Shown here: piece after piece, positions 7,039 through 14,900 of the stretch | How the letters are laid out: each line of letters opens with the position of its first letter | How positions within the stretch are numbered: the stretch's first letter is position 1 | Source of the DNA: an uncultured Bacteroidales bacterium | GTDB lineage: Bacteria > Bacteroidota > Bacteroidia > Bacteroidales > Bacteroidaceae | DNA length: 16,806 bases | Assembly (NCBI GenBank): GCA_902803195.1 | Contig: CADCOX010000104.1 | Coordinates: 1 to 16,806 of the forward strand | Reading direction: 5' to 3' | Position numbers and translations under genes: made by a program | Notes under the pieces: model-generated | The model's input: the letters and a program-made list of their open reading frames with translations, nothing else | Told to the model about the DNA's origin: nothing | Databases searched by the model: none

Positions 7039-8109
7039 TTACTTTTTCTGTCTTGCAGCCCTACGGTCTTCGGCAGTAACTGCTACTTCTTCCATCGTGG
7101 TGACGATGGGCGATGTCTGCTCGTCGGGCAGATTGAGGGTGTAGAGTGACCCTTCAAGACGGCGCATCAGACCACGCTTCATCTTCTCGGGTGCAAAGAC
7201 AAAGCCCTCAACCACAATGACCAGGTTGCGAGTCGTGTCGACACGCGAATGGCTGACAAAAGGACCGCCCATACCATCGTTCTCCATATACCAGAGCCCA
7301 CGTGCCTCGAGGGCATACTGGTTGTGAACGACGATGGGTTTGACGCTGGTGCAAAGGGTGTCCGTGGCCATGTGCATCGTAGGCAGTGTGCCAGGGATGT
7401 TCACAGCCATAACGCTGTCGCGCTTAGCCAGAACGTACTGTTTGTTAAAGGTCTGAGGCCCCTCATAGGGATAGCTGTACATGCAGATATTGACCATGCC
7501 CGAGGCTCCGTTGCTGGAGGTCCAGAAGAAGTCCTTGCCCTTCTTGTAGCTCTTGATCTCATCAGGTGCATGGAATTCGCAGTCAAAGAGCTCACGCGCC
7601 AATTCGGCTGTCTTCTTCGAGTATTTGTCCTTCAGTTCCTTGACCAGACGGTTCATCTCCATCTTCGTCAAGAAGTCGATGATGTCTTGCCCGTGGTCAA
7701 AGCAGAAATCGGCAAACTCATTGGGCGTCGGGCTTTGAATGGTCAGCACAATCTGATCGATGGCATACTTGTCACGCGTGAATTTCATCGAGGTCTTGGA
7801 GTAGATCTGCTTGTTGATATCCACGAGGATGATGTTGCGGAAGATGTTAAGCACATGATCGAAGTGCTTGGGGTCGACCTGCGAGATATGGAACGAGCGC
7901 TCGGGTTGAGGCAATCCTGGGATGTCGGTGTCGAGTACGGCAAAGAGGGCACGCCCTTGGGTTGCCTGCCAATCCTTATCGTTCATCACAACCATCACCT
8001 CGTAGGGACGCCCACTAGCACGTGGAATGATGAATTCCTTCTTGCATGAAGACACAGCCATCGACAAGATGACAGCTAATATCATGAATATTGGATACTT
8101 GCTACGCAT
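7039..8109 (-). CDS. DUF4837 family lipoprotein
   Basis: A 356-residue putative lipoprotein of a Bacteroidetes-restricted family (DUF4837) with no known biochemical role. The start at 8109 gives a good lipoprotein signal: MRSKYPIFMILAVILSMAVS followed by SC, with Cys22 as the lipidation site. The open frame extends 28 codons further upstream into rlmN, but that stretch has no signal-like character. After the Cys come KKEFIIPRASGRPYEVMVVM and then MNDKDWQATQGRALF, the conserved opening of the family. Later come KIYSKTSMKFT-type, NEFADFCFDHGQDIIDFL, FFWTSSNGASGMVNICMYSY and GLWYMENDGMGGPFVSHSRV segments. The C-terminus is basic (DRRAARQKK). It begins 11 bp after the rlmN stop, so the two are co-transcribed. 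Membrane anchoring is predicted; function is unknown. Confidence 0.88.
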   Translation of the reverse strand: MRSKYPIFMILAVILSMAVSSCKKEFIIPRASGRPYEVMVVMNDKDWQATQGRALFAVLDTDIPGLPQPERSFHISQVDPKHFDHVLNIFRNIILVDINKQIYSKTSMKFTRDKYAIDQIVLTIQSPTPNEFADFCFDHGQDIIDFLTKMEMNRLVKELKDKYSKKTAELARELFDCEFHAPDEIKSYKKGKDFFWTSSNGASGMVNICMYSYPYEGPQTFNKQYVLAKRDSVMAVNIPGTLPTMHMATDTLCTSVKPIVVHNQYALEARGLWYMENDGMGGPFVSHSRVDTTRNLVIVVEGFVFAPEKMKRGLMRRLEGSLYTLNLPDEQTSPIVTTMEEVAVTAEDRRAARQKK

Positions 8110-8120
8110 AAAAGTAAATG

Positions 8121-9185
8121 TTAGATTCGTTTTGTATTGAGCAACCCACAAGCCGCATCGATGTCCTGCCCACGAGAGGCACGAATGGTACAACGGATGC
8201 CACGATGGGTGAGATAGTCACGGAAAGCAGCCATGCGAACTGGTTCTGCCTCATTGAATGACGAGTCAGGAATCTTATGCCAACGAATGAGGTTGACACG
8301 GCACTCTATGCCTGTGAGCAAGCGCACCAACTCACGGGCATAGCGATTGGAATCATTCTGCCCACCAAAAATGATATATTCGAAAGAGAGACGTCTCTGC
8401 CCCGTCCAATCGTATTCACGCAGGAGGTCAAGCATCTCCGCAAGCGGATGGCTGCGCTCGGCTGGAATTATTGACGCACGCTCTTCGGGGAAGGGATTGT
8501 GCAGGCTAATGGCCAGATGACAAGGACTCTCGTCGAGAAAGCGCTTCAACCCTTTGCGCAAGCCCACAGTGGAGACGGTGATACGGCGCGGGCTCCACGC
8601 CCATCCATAATCTGCCATCAGATGACGCGTTGCAGCAAGAACGGCATCGAGGTTGTCCATGGGTTCACCTTGTCCCATGAAGACGATGTTGGTCAGACGG
8701 TCGCGCTCAGGTAAAGAGTAGATTTGATTGAGGATATCGACAACGGCGAGCTGTCCTTGAAATCCTTGTTGACCTGTCATGCAGAAACGACAAGCCATCT
8801 TGCAACCGACTTGACAACTGACGCAGACGGTGCCACGATCATCATCGGGGATGAAAACCGTTTCCACACGTCCGCCATCACGCGTCGGGAAAAGATATTT
8901 AGAGGTTCCATCCTTGCTGTGCTGCTCGGCCAATGGTGCACAAAGTCCCACCTCGTAGCGCTCGGAGAGTCGTTCACGAGCGGCTTTACTGAGGTTGGTC
9001 ATCTCGTCGAAAGTCGCGGCTCCCTTCTGATAGACCCACTGCAACAACTGCTTGGCGGCGAAAGCGGGAAGGCCCGCCTCGTCAGCCACGTTTTTCATCT
9101 CCTCAGGCGTCATGCCTAAGAGAGGCATCTTATGGAAGGAGTTCTCTGCGATGTCTTGTATCATTTCACCTACGCGCGCGTACAT
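8121..9185 (-). CDS. rlmN: 23S rRNA/tRNA adenine C2-methyltransferase RlmN
   Basis: A radical-SAM methyltransferase that methylates C2 of A2503 in 23S rRNA and of A37 in some tRNAs, tuning translational accuracy. The 354-residue product has the radical-SAM cluster motif C128-x3-C132-x2-C135 in GCKMACRFCMTGQQGF, Cys121 in CVSCQVGC, and the methyl-carrying Cys346 in RASRGQDIDAACG. FMGQGEPMDN and ITVSTVGL are also typical. The start is uncertain. ATG at 9185 follows an AT-rich leader, ATG at 9164 follows an AGGTGA sequence, and ATG at 9128 (MPLLGMTPEEM) fits the usual family N-terminus best. A perfect 12-bp palindrome (TACGCGCGCGTA, 9171-9182) lies between the first two candidates. A promoter is visible 50 bp upstream of 9185. 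This gene probably opens the long minus-strand transcription unit. Confidence 0.94.
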   Translation of the reverse strand: MYARVGEMIQDIAENSFHKMPLLGMTPEEMKNVADEAGLPAFAAKQLLQWVYQKGAATFDEMTNLSKAARERLSERYEVGLCAPLAEQHSKDGTSKYLFPTRDGGRVETVFIPDDDRGTVCVSCQVGCKMACRFCMTGQQGFQGQLAVVDILNQIYSLPERDRLTNIVFMGQGEPMDNLDAVLAATRHLMADYGWAWSPRRITVSTVGLRKGLKRFLDESPCHLAISLHNPFPEERASIIPAERSHPLAEMLDLLREYDWTGQRRLSFEYIIFGGQNDSNRYARELVRLLTGIECRVNLIRWHKIPDSSFNEAEPVRMAAFRDYLTHRGIRCTIRASRGQDIDAACGLLNTKRI

Positions 9186-9197
9186 TAATTAAAAGTT

Positions 9198-9234
9198 CAG
9201 CGCAGCAGACGGCCAAAAGGCTGCTACTGCGCTG
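9198..9234 (-). promoter_or_regulatory. Hairpin at the transcription start of rlmN
   Basis: Read on the minus strand, the outer arms CAGCGCAGTAG and CTGCTGCGCTG pair over 11 bp (one G-U). They are followed by a small internal loop and an inner GCC-TTTT-GGC stem-loop. The element begins at the base right after the -7 box, so the transcript would start inside or at the edge of the first arm. It may be an operator or a leader hairpin. In the other reading it could help end transcription of the upstream gene, but no clean T-run follows. Confidence 0.5.
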
Positions 9235-9265
9235 CAAAATTACATAAAGCCGAGCGAACGGCCAA
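9235..9265 (-). promoter_or_regulatory. Bacteroidetes promoter of rlmN
   Basis: On the minus strand, a -33 TTG (9263-9265) is separated by 20 bp from TAATTTTG (9242-9235). The latter matches the Bacteroidetes primary sigma factor -7 consensus TAnnTTTG. Transcription would start near 9229 and give a leader of about 45 nt to the first possible rlmN start codon. The spacing and consensus fit the known class; the start site has not been measured. Confidence 0.7.
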
Positions 9266-9300
9266 GCATTTAATCTTTTTTATGCCAAAATGTCAGCAAA

Positions 9301-10044
9301 TTAGTCTCTACCGCGTCCGAAAAGACGGAGGATATACAGGAAGAGGTTGATGAAATCAAGGTAGAGAGAGAGTGCTCCCATCACGGCCACACGCCCTGGT
9401 GCTGCAGCATCGCCATACTGCTCGGCAGCAGCGCTCATGGCTTTGATCTTCTGTGTGTCATAGGCGGTGAGTCCAACGAAGATGAAGACACCGATGTAGG
9501 TGATGATGGCGTCCATCGTGGAATTAGCCCAGAAGATGTTGATGACGCTAGCGATGATAAGCCCGATGAGTGCCATGAAAAGGATACCTCCGAGCCCTGA
9601 GAGGTCACGCTTGGTTGTATAGCCAAAAAGGCTCATCGCGCCAAAGGTGAGAGCCGAAGCAGCAAACGCCTGATAAATAGTGCCCAAGGAGTAAGCAAAG
9701 AAAATGCTGGCGAGCGTCAACCCATTGATGGCCGAATAGACGAGAAAGAGAGTCGTTGCCATTGTGGGCGAGAGGCGATTGATGCCCCATGTGACACCAA
9801 TGACAAGCGCCAATTCCACCACACAGAGGAGAAGTAGAGTAACTCCATTTCCAAAGATGAGGTTGAGCAGAGCAGGGCTATGAGCTGTGTAAATGGCCAC
9901 ACCTGCTGTGATGAGCAGGGCAGCAGTCATCCAAGCGTAGACACGCGTCATAACGCCTGTGAAGAACGATACGCGGGAGTCGGCGGTAGTGCGGACATAA
10001 CTGCCGCGGTCGTAATTGTCGTGTACTTCGATGTAATCTTTCAT
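9301..10044 (-). CDS. Bax inhibitor-1 / YccA family membrane protein
   Basis: A 247-residue inner-membrane protein of the BI-1/TMBIM family (YccA/YbhL in E. coli). Bacterial members act as pH-sensitive calcium leak channels (YetJ) or bind the FtsH protease (YccA). Which of these applies here cannot be told. After a ~30-residue polar N-terminus there are seven hydrophobic helices, beginning with RVYAWMTAALLITAGVAIY. Near the end come ITYIGVFIFVGLTAYDTQKI, a family signature with the buried Asp (YDTQ), and ALSLYLDFINLFLYILRLFG. The length is typical of the family. It is separated by 179 bp from the upstream GH109 gene and by 115 bp from rlmN, which has its own promoter, so it is probably a single-gene unit. 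Confidence 0.93.
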   Translation of the reverse strand: MKDYIEVHDNYDRGSYVRTTADSRVSFFTGVMTRVYAWMTAALLITAGVAIYTAHSPALLNLIFGNGVTLLLLCVVELALVIGVTWGINRLSPTMATTLFLVYSAINGLTLASIFFAYSLGTIYQAFAASALTFGAMSLFGYTTKRDLSGLGGILFMALIGLIIASVINIFWANSTMDAIITYIGVFIFVGLTAYDTQKIKAMSAAAEQYGDAAAPGRVAVMGALSLYLDFINLFLYILRLFGRGRD

Positions 10045-10067
10045 TGTCGTTTCATTTATTAATGTGA

Positions 10068-10094
10068 GTAAGGCGCGACAGAGCCGCGCCCTAC
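10068..10094. repeat. REP-like GC-rich palindrome upstream of the BI-1 gene
   Basis: On the + strand GTAAGGCGCG, a 7-base loop (ACAGAGC) and CGCGCCCTAC form a 10-bp imperfect inverted repeat with one mismatch that becomes G-U on the minus-strand RNA. It sits in the 179-bp gap between GH109 and the BI-1 gene, 23 bp before the BI-1 start. The GC-rich core with a flanking GTA/TAC is typical of dispersed intergenic palindromes. It may also serve as a terminator-like hairpin or leader structure. Nothing else is convincing in this gap. Confidence 0.5.
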
Positions 10095-10223
10095 GATGAG
10101 GATAGCAAGAAACGTGCCAAAGCGGTAAGGACGGAGATGAAACAGACGCTCAACCGCGACTACAAATGCCAGAATGACGCGATAAGAAGCAAGCATGTTG
10201 CCCTATCCGTCTAAGCAAGAGCC

Positions 10224-11810
10224 TCAACGCTTCTTGGGATAAATCTTCTTGGTCTTCTTGATTTTCTCCTTGTCGTACTTCTCCCAGAGTTTCTTCTTGG
10301 CGCACAACTCTTTCTGTGCTTGAGTGCTCTTGAGTGCAGCAGCCTCAGCAGCAGCTTCGGCCTCGGGCTGAGCCCATGCAAACTGATAGCCCTGAACTTT
10401 ATTCCAAGCTCCACGCGTGAAGTCGGGGAAGGCTACACTTGCGCAGTTGTTGTCCATTGAGAGGGTTCCCAGTTCGGCAAGACAGCACCACTCAGCAAGA
10501 TCGTAGACATCCATGTCGAGGGGAAGGCCATTCTGGAGACAATAAACGAGACGAGCGTCCATGAAGAAGTCCATGCCGCCATGACCACCCACTTTCTGTG
10601 CCATCTCGCCATACTTCTTGATAATGGGATGCGTGTATTTGGCAACGAGGGCATCGTGCTCTGCCTTGGGGAGGAATCCGTGGCTGGAGAGGTCATCAAC
10701 CTTGGGGGTAACACCACTGGCAGTGAGCTGTCCGGGATCGAGGGCAAAATGCTGTTCAGGGTACTTGGTAGCATAACCCTTGGTGCCTGTAAGCTTATAG
10801 AGGCGGTTGTAGGGCTGGGGGTTCATGACGTTGTGCTGAATCTCGACGACCTTGCCTTCAGCAGTACGCATGAGGGTCGTTGTCTGATCGCCATTGCGGA
10901 AGTTGGAGGGTCGACGTCCAGTCTTCTCCTCGACATAGTCGGGACCATGAACGGCCTTGGTGTCCATAGCCACGAGCGTTGTGAAGCGGTCGCCACGATG
11001 GATGTTCAGCGCCAGAGCCACAGGGCCAAGTCCGTGAGTAGCATAGACATCGCCACGATTCTCCATATTATACTTCATGCGCCATCCAAGTTTGGTGGGA
11101 TCGGAACCATCGGGGTTCTTCCAGTACGCGTCCCAGAAAGGATCGAGGTTGTGGATGTAAGCACCTTCAGCACGAAGTATCTCGCCAAAGACACCATGCT
11201 GAGCCATATTGAGGGCATTAAGTTCATACCAGTCGTAGCAGCAGTTCTCGAGAATCATGCAGTGCTTGCGAGTGCGCTCACTCAGTTCAATGAGTTCCCA
11301 GCACTGAGCCAGATTCATGGCCGATGGCACCTCGATGGCGGTGTGCTTGCCATTCTCGAGAGCGCACTTGGCAACGGGGAAGTGGTGATCCCAGTCGGTG
11401 GCAACGTAGACGATGTCTACATCGGGACGTTTGCAGACTTCCTCGTAACCCTTCTCGCCACTATAGATGGCAGCAGGGGGCAAGCCCGCATCGCGGAGGT
11501 ACTTCTGACAAGCTTCAGCACGAGCTTCGACATAGTCGCAGAGGGCTACAATCTGTACGCCAGGAATGTAGGTCCAACGGGCTACGGCACCTGGTCCACG
11601 CATACCCAACCCCACAAAGGCAACACGCACGGTTTCGAGCTTGGGAGCTTTCATTCCGAGCACATCCGACTGACCTGCTGGACGCTGGGGCGTATTAACG
11701 ACGATAGTACCTTTATCCCAATGCCAATCATCGGGAGTCACGGAGAGAGATTGTGCGCCAGCTGTCAATGCGAGGCAAACAGCAGCGACGAAAGTGATTA
11801 GTTTCTTCAT
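10224..11810 (-). CDS. GH109-type Gfo/Idh/MocA enzyme (probable alpha-N-acetylgalactosaminidase)
   Basis: A 528-residue secreted protein of the Gfo/Idh/MocA fold, family GH109. Characterised members cleave terminal alpha-GalNAc (the blood-group A epitope) by an NAD-dependent redox-elimination mechanism. The start at 11810 gives a Sec signal peptide (MKKLITFVAAVCLALTAGAQ). The frame is open upstream into the divergent gene, but that has no support. Residues 67-72 are the Rossmann loop GLGMRG. The conserved IEVPSAMNLAQCWEL, ENCCYDWYELNALNMAQHGV and GAYIHNLDPFW follow. Tyr256 and His259 in YATHGLGPV correspond to catalytic-site residues of Elizabethkingia NagA. GGHGGMDFFMD and MDVYDLAEWCC close the family core. 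An unusual Ala/Glu- then Lys-rich tail ends in KKIYPKKR. Substrate is inferred; many GH109 relatives are uncharacterised. Confidence 0.88.
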   Translation of the reverse strand: MKKLITFVAAVCLALTAGAQSLSVTPDDWHWDKGTIVVNTPQRPAGQSDVLGMKAPKLETVRVAFVGLGMRGPGAVARWTYIPGVQIVALCDYVEARAEACQKYLRDAGLPPAAIYSGEKGYEEVCKRPDVDIVYVATDWDHHFPVAKCALENGKHTAIEVPSAMNLAQCWELIELSERTRKHCMILENCCYDWYELNALNMAQHGVFGEILRAEGAYIHNLDPFWDAYWKNPDGSDPTKLGWRMKYNMENRGDVYATHGLGPVALALNIHRGDRFTTLVAMDTKAVHGPDYVEEKTGRRPSNFRNGDQTTTLMRTAEGKVVEIQHNVMNPQPYNRLYKLTGTKGYATKYPEQHFALDPGQLTASGVTPKVDDLSSHGFLPKAEHDALVAKYTHPIIKKYGEMAQKVGGHGGMDFFMDARLVYCLQNGLPLDMDVYDLAEWCCLAELGTLSMDNNCASVAFPDFTRGAWNKVQGYQFAWAQPEAEAAAEAAALKSTQAQKELCAKKKLWEKYDKEKIKKTKKIYPKKR

Positions 11811-11850
11811 GATAAACCGTATTAGTTGAATTTTTTTGATGATTTTGGTG

Positions 11851-11858
11851 CAAAGATA
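11851..11858 (-). promoter_or_regulatory. -7 promoter element of the GH109 gene
   Basis: TATCTTTG on the minus strand matches TAnnTTTG. The predicted start near 11845 gives a leader of about 35 nt to the ATG at 11810. No clear -33 TTG lies at the expected distance, so activation by a regulator is possible. Confidence 0.6.
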
Positions 11859-11880
11859 GTATGAAAAGATGAAATTTGTG

Positions 11881-11888
11881 TATCTTTG
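11881..11888 (+). promoter_or_regulatory. -7 promoter element of the GT2-DUF4922-SpoIID gene
   Basis: TATCTTTG on the + strand matches TAnnTTTG and lies 30 bp upstream of the ATG at 11919. The likely start near 11895 falls in a near-perfect palindrome, GCAAAATTTTTGC (11891-11903). No -33 TTG is evident. Because this box covers the TTG at 11886, that TTG cannot plausibly be the translation start. Confidence 0.6.
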
Positions 11889-11918
11889 TGGCAAAATTTT
11901 TGCAAAAATCTTCATCGG

Positions 11919-14900
11919 ATGCCTAAAATCACCTGTTTCTTGCCTTTTACCAACGAGTTGGAAGGGCAATCTACCATAGCCATGCTGCGCAATGACGCCA
12001 ACGTGGCCAGCATCCATCTCATCGAGAATCCCTTCCAGACGAAGGTGCTCCGACAGATGGGAGAACAAACTGATACCTCATACATACTCCTCTACACCAA
12101 ACGATTCGAACTCTCGTTGGGTTATCATGCGCTGACTCGTCTAATAACAATAGCCGAGGACACTGAGGCTTCGATGGTCTATGCCGATCATCGCCAGCAA
12201 CTGCCTACGGGTGAGATACAAGCTCGCCCGCTCATCGACTACCAATTGGGTTCAGTACGCGACGATTTCGACTTTGGGTCGCTGTTGCTGCTACGTACAG
12301 CCGACGTACAAGCCTACTTCGACCAAGAGCGCCAACGTGAGTACCAGTATGCTGGGCTTTACGACTTGCGACTGTTCCTTTCTCGTCGGATGCTGCCCGT
12401 ACATGTCTCCGAACCCCTCTACACGGAGGTCGAAACGGACATGCGCCTCTCGGGTGAGAAGCAGTTTGACTATGTGGACCCCCGCAACCGAGCTCGACAG
12501 ATAGAAATGGAACGCGCGTGCACGAGACATCTCAAGGCTATTGGTGCATTATTGGCTCCCGACGAGTTCGACGAGATTAAGTTCGACACGGAGGACTTCC
12601 CCGTCGAAGCTACCGTAGTGATTCCTGTGCGCAACCGAGTCCGCACGATTGAGGATGCCATTCGTAGTGTGTTGAAACAAGAGACGACATTTCCGTTCAA
12701 CTTGATTGTGGTAGACAATCATAGCGATGACGGGACGTCGGCTGTCATAGACAGCATAATGGAAAATGGGGAATGGACAATGGACGATGGACAATGGAAA
12801 ATGGAGAATGGACAATGGACAATGGACAATGGAAAATGGGAAATGGACAGTGGACCAATCTCTACTGCAGCTTCCTCAATGTCCACTATCCATTGTCCTT
12901 TAATCCATTTAATCCCCTCCCGTGACGATTTGGGAATTGGCGGTTGCTGGAATCTGGCTGTCCACCATCCTATGTGCGGACGTTTTGTCGTTCAGTTGGA
13001 TAGCGATGACCTCTATAGCGGAACAGACACCCTGCAGCGCATTGTCGATGCCTTCCGCGAACAGCGAGCTGCCATGGTCATCGGGTCCTATCGCATGACG
13101 AATTTCCAACTGGAAACCTTACCTCCTGGACTTATCGACCATCGCGAGTGGACACCACAGAATGGGCGCAACAACGCTCTACGCATCAACGGCCTCGGAG
13201 CACCGCGTGCCTTCTACACGCCTGTCCTTCGCAAGATTCAGATACCCAACACCAGCTATGGCGAAGACTATGCCTTAGGGCTGATGATAGGACGACGCTA
13301 TCGCATCGGACGCATCTTCGACGAACTCTACCTCTGCCGCCGATGGGAAGGCAACAGCGATGCGGCCCTTTCCACGGAAAAAGTCAATAAAAATAATCTC
13401 TACAAAGACCAGCTGCGCACGACGGAGATACTGGCTCGCCAGGCACTGAATCGTAAGTGGCGACGCGAGGTGACAGAGGAGGAGGTGGAGACCTTCTTCG
13501 AACAAGAACTCAGCGAGTGGCCGACGGCACGCCAGCGCTATGACGACCTCCGCGCACAAGTGCAGCAACGCGCACTTACACTGAGCCCACCAACAGATTC
13601 AGGCGATGGAACATCGACCGCCGATGCTGCCACCTCCGACATCACGCTTGTTGCGCAGTACAACCCTGCACGAATGGTGTCGACGGGTGCCAAGATTGAC
13701 AAAGCCAGCATCGAAGCCCGTCCCTGCTTCCTCTGCGACGAGAATCGTCCGAGCGAGCAGCATGCCCTGATGATCGAGCACCACTACCAGGTGCTGGTGA
13801 ATCCCTTCCCCATCCTACCCCGCCATTTCACTATTCCTACGCGCCGTCACAAGCCACAGAATATCTGGGAACACTTCGGCACGATGCGTCATCTCGCATG
13901 GACCATGCCCAATCACATCGTCTTCTACAATGGTCCGCTATGTGGTGCTTCCTGTCCCGACCACATGCATCTTCAGGCAGGCTCACGAGGTATCGTGCCC
14001 ATCGAACGCGACTGGGAACTCTTCGAGAACCAACTCGAGAAACTCTATCCACTGACAGGAAGCGAGACCCAAGAGATGATGGACGCTGGCAACGTCAGCC
14101 AACGTTGTGGATTGTTCTTGCTGAAGAACTATGTCTGCCCGGTCTTCGTCATCCGTTCGCTGCCCGAAGAGACCGATAGCCTGCTCTGCCAACGACTCTA
14201 TCGTGCCCTGCCCATCCCTGAGGGCGAGAACGAGCCACGCTTGAACGTCATTTGCTGGCGCCAAGCGGGCGACGAGAGCCGTTCGGACGAGATTGTGACT
14301 TTGGTATTTCCGAGGAAGAAGCATAGGCCAGATTGCTATAGTTCTTCCCTCATGGTCTCTCCAGGCGCACTCGATATGGGCGGTCTCATCATCACGCCTC
14401 GCGAAGAGGATTTCCAAAAGATTACGCCTGAGTGGGCTGTGGAAATACTTAGGGAAGTGACCATGACTGAGGAGGAGTTACGACCAATCATCAATGAGGT
14501 AACAGACTCTCCACCTTCCCGTCCTGATGGTGATGGAACCGAATCCACGAAGGGTAGCGATTCCGATGCTTCAACTTCAGTAACTCCTTCCTTGACTGGA
14601 AAGGTTGGGACTGGATCAATCCTCTCCGTTGGCCTCCTTTCGGCTCAACGTGTACGCTTCACCCTCAATGGCATTTACAGCGCTAAGGGGACCACGCTTG
14701 AAGGAGAACAGGAAGTGGCATACAGCGATGGAGGCCTCCTCTGGAATGGGCAGGTCTACCGCCAACTGAAATTCAAGCCAACCACAGAGGCATCTAACTT
14801 CACCATGGAGGACGTCGTTATCGGTAAGGATTTCCATTGGGAACGTCGCGAACGGCAGACTTTCCGTGGTACATTGCGGTTGGTTGTCGACGAGGACAAC

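Noticed and set aside
8110..8193. Upstream ATG for the DUF4837 protein
   Set aside because: It would place the lipoprotein signal in the middle of the chain and overlap rlmN; ATG at 8109 gives a standard lipoprotein signal.
9171..9182. TACGCGCGCGTA palindrome as an origin or att site
   Set aside because: A single short palindrome near the rlmN start with no partner copy or integrase.
10059..10196. 45-codon minus-strand open frame between GH109 and the BI-1 gene (begins MLASYRVILAFVVAVE)
   Set aside because: It runs through the GC-rich palindrome, has no recognisable family or promoter, and fits chance in a GC-rich gap.
10581..11801. 406-codon plus-strand open frame opposite the GH109 gene
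   Set aside because: It is complementary to a clear GH109 coding frame; its length is explained by the codon bias of the real gene.
11886..11918. TTG at 11886 as start of the fusion protein
   Set aside because: It lies within the TATCTTTG promoter box, upstream of the expected transcription start; ATG at 11919 is in frame and sensible.
11811..12068. 86-codon N-terminal extension of the GH109 frame
   Set aside because: It would overlap the divergent fusion gene and its promoter, and it would bury an excellent signal peptide starting at 11810.
12759..12856. CRISPR array
   Set aside because: The 7-bp units are contiguous with no spacers and lie inside a coding frame; no cas genes are nearby.
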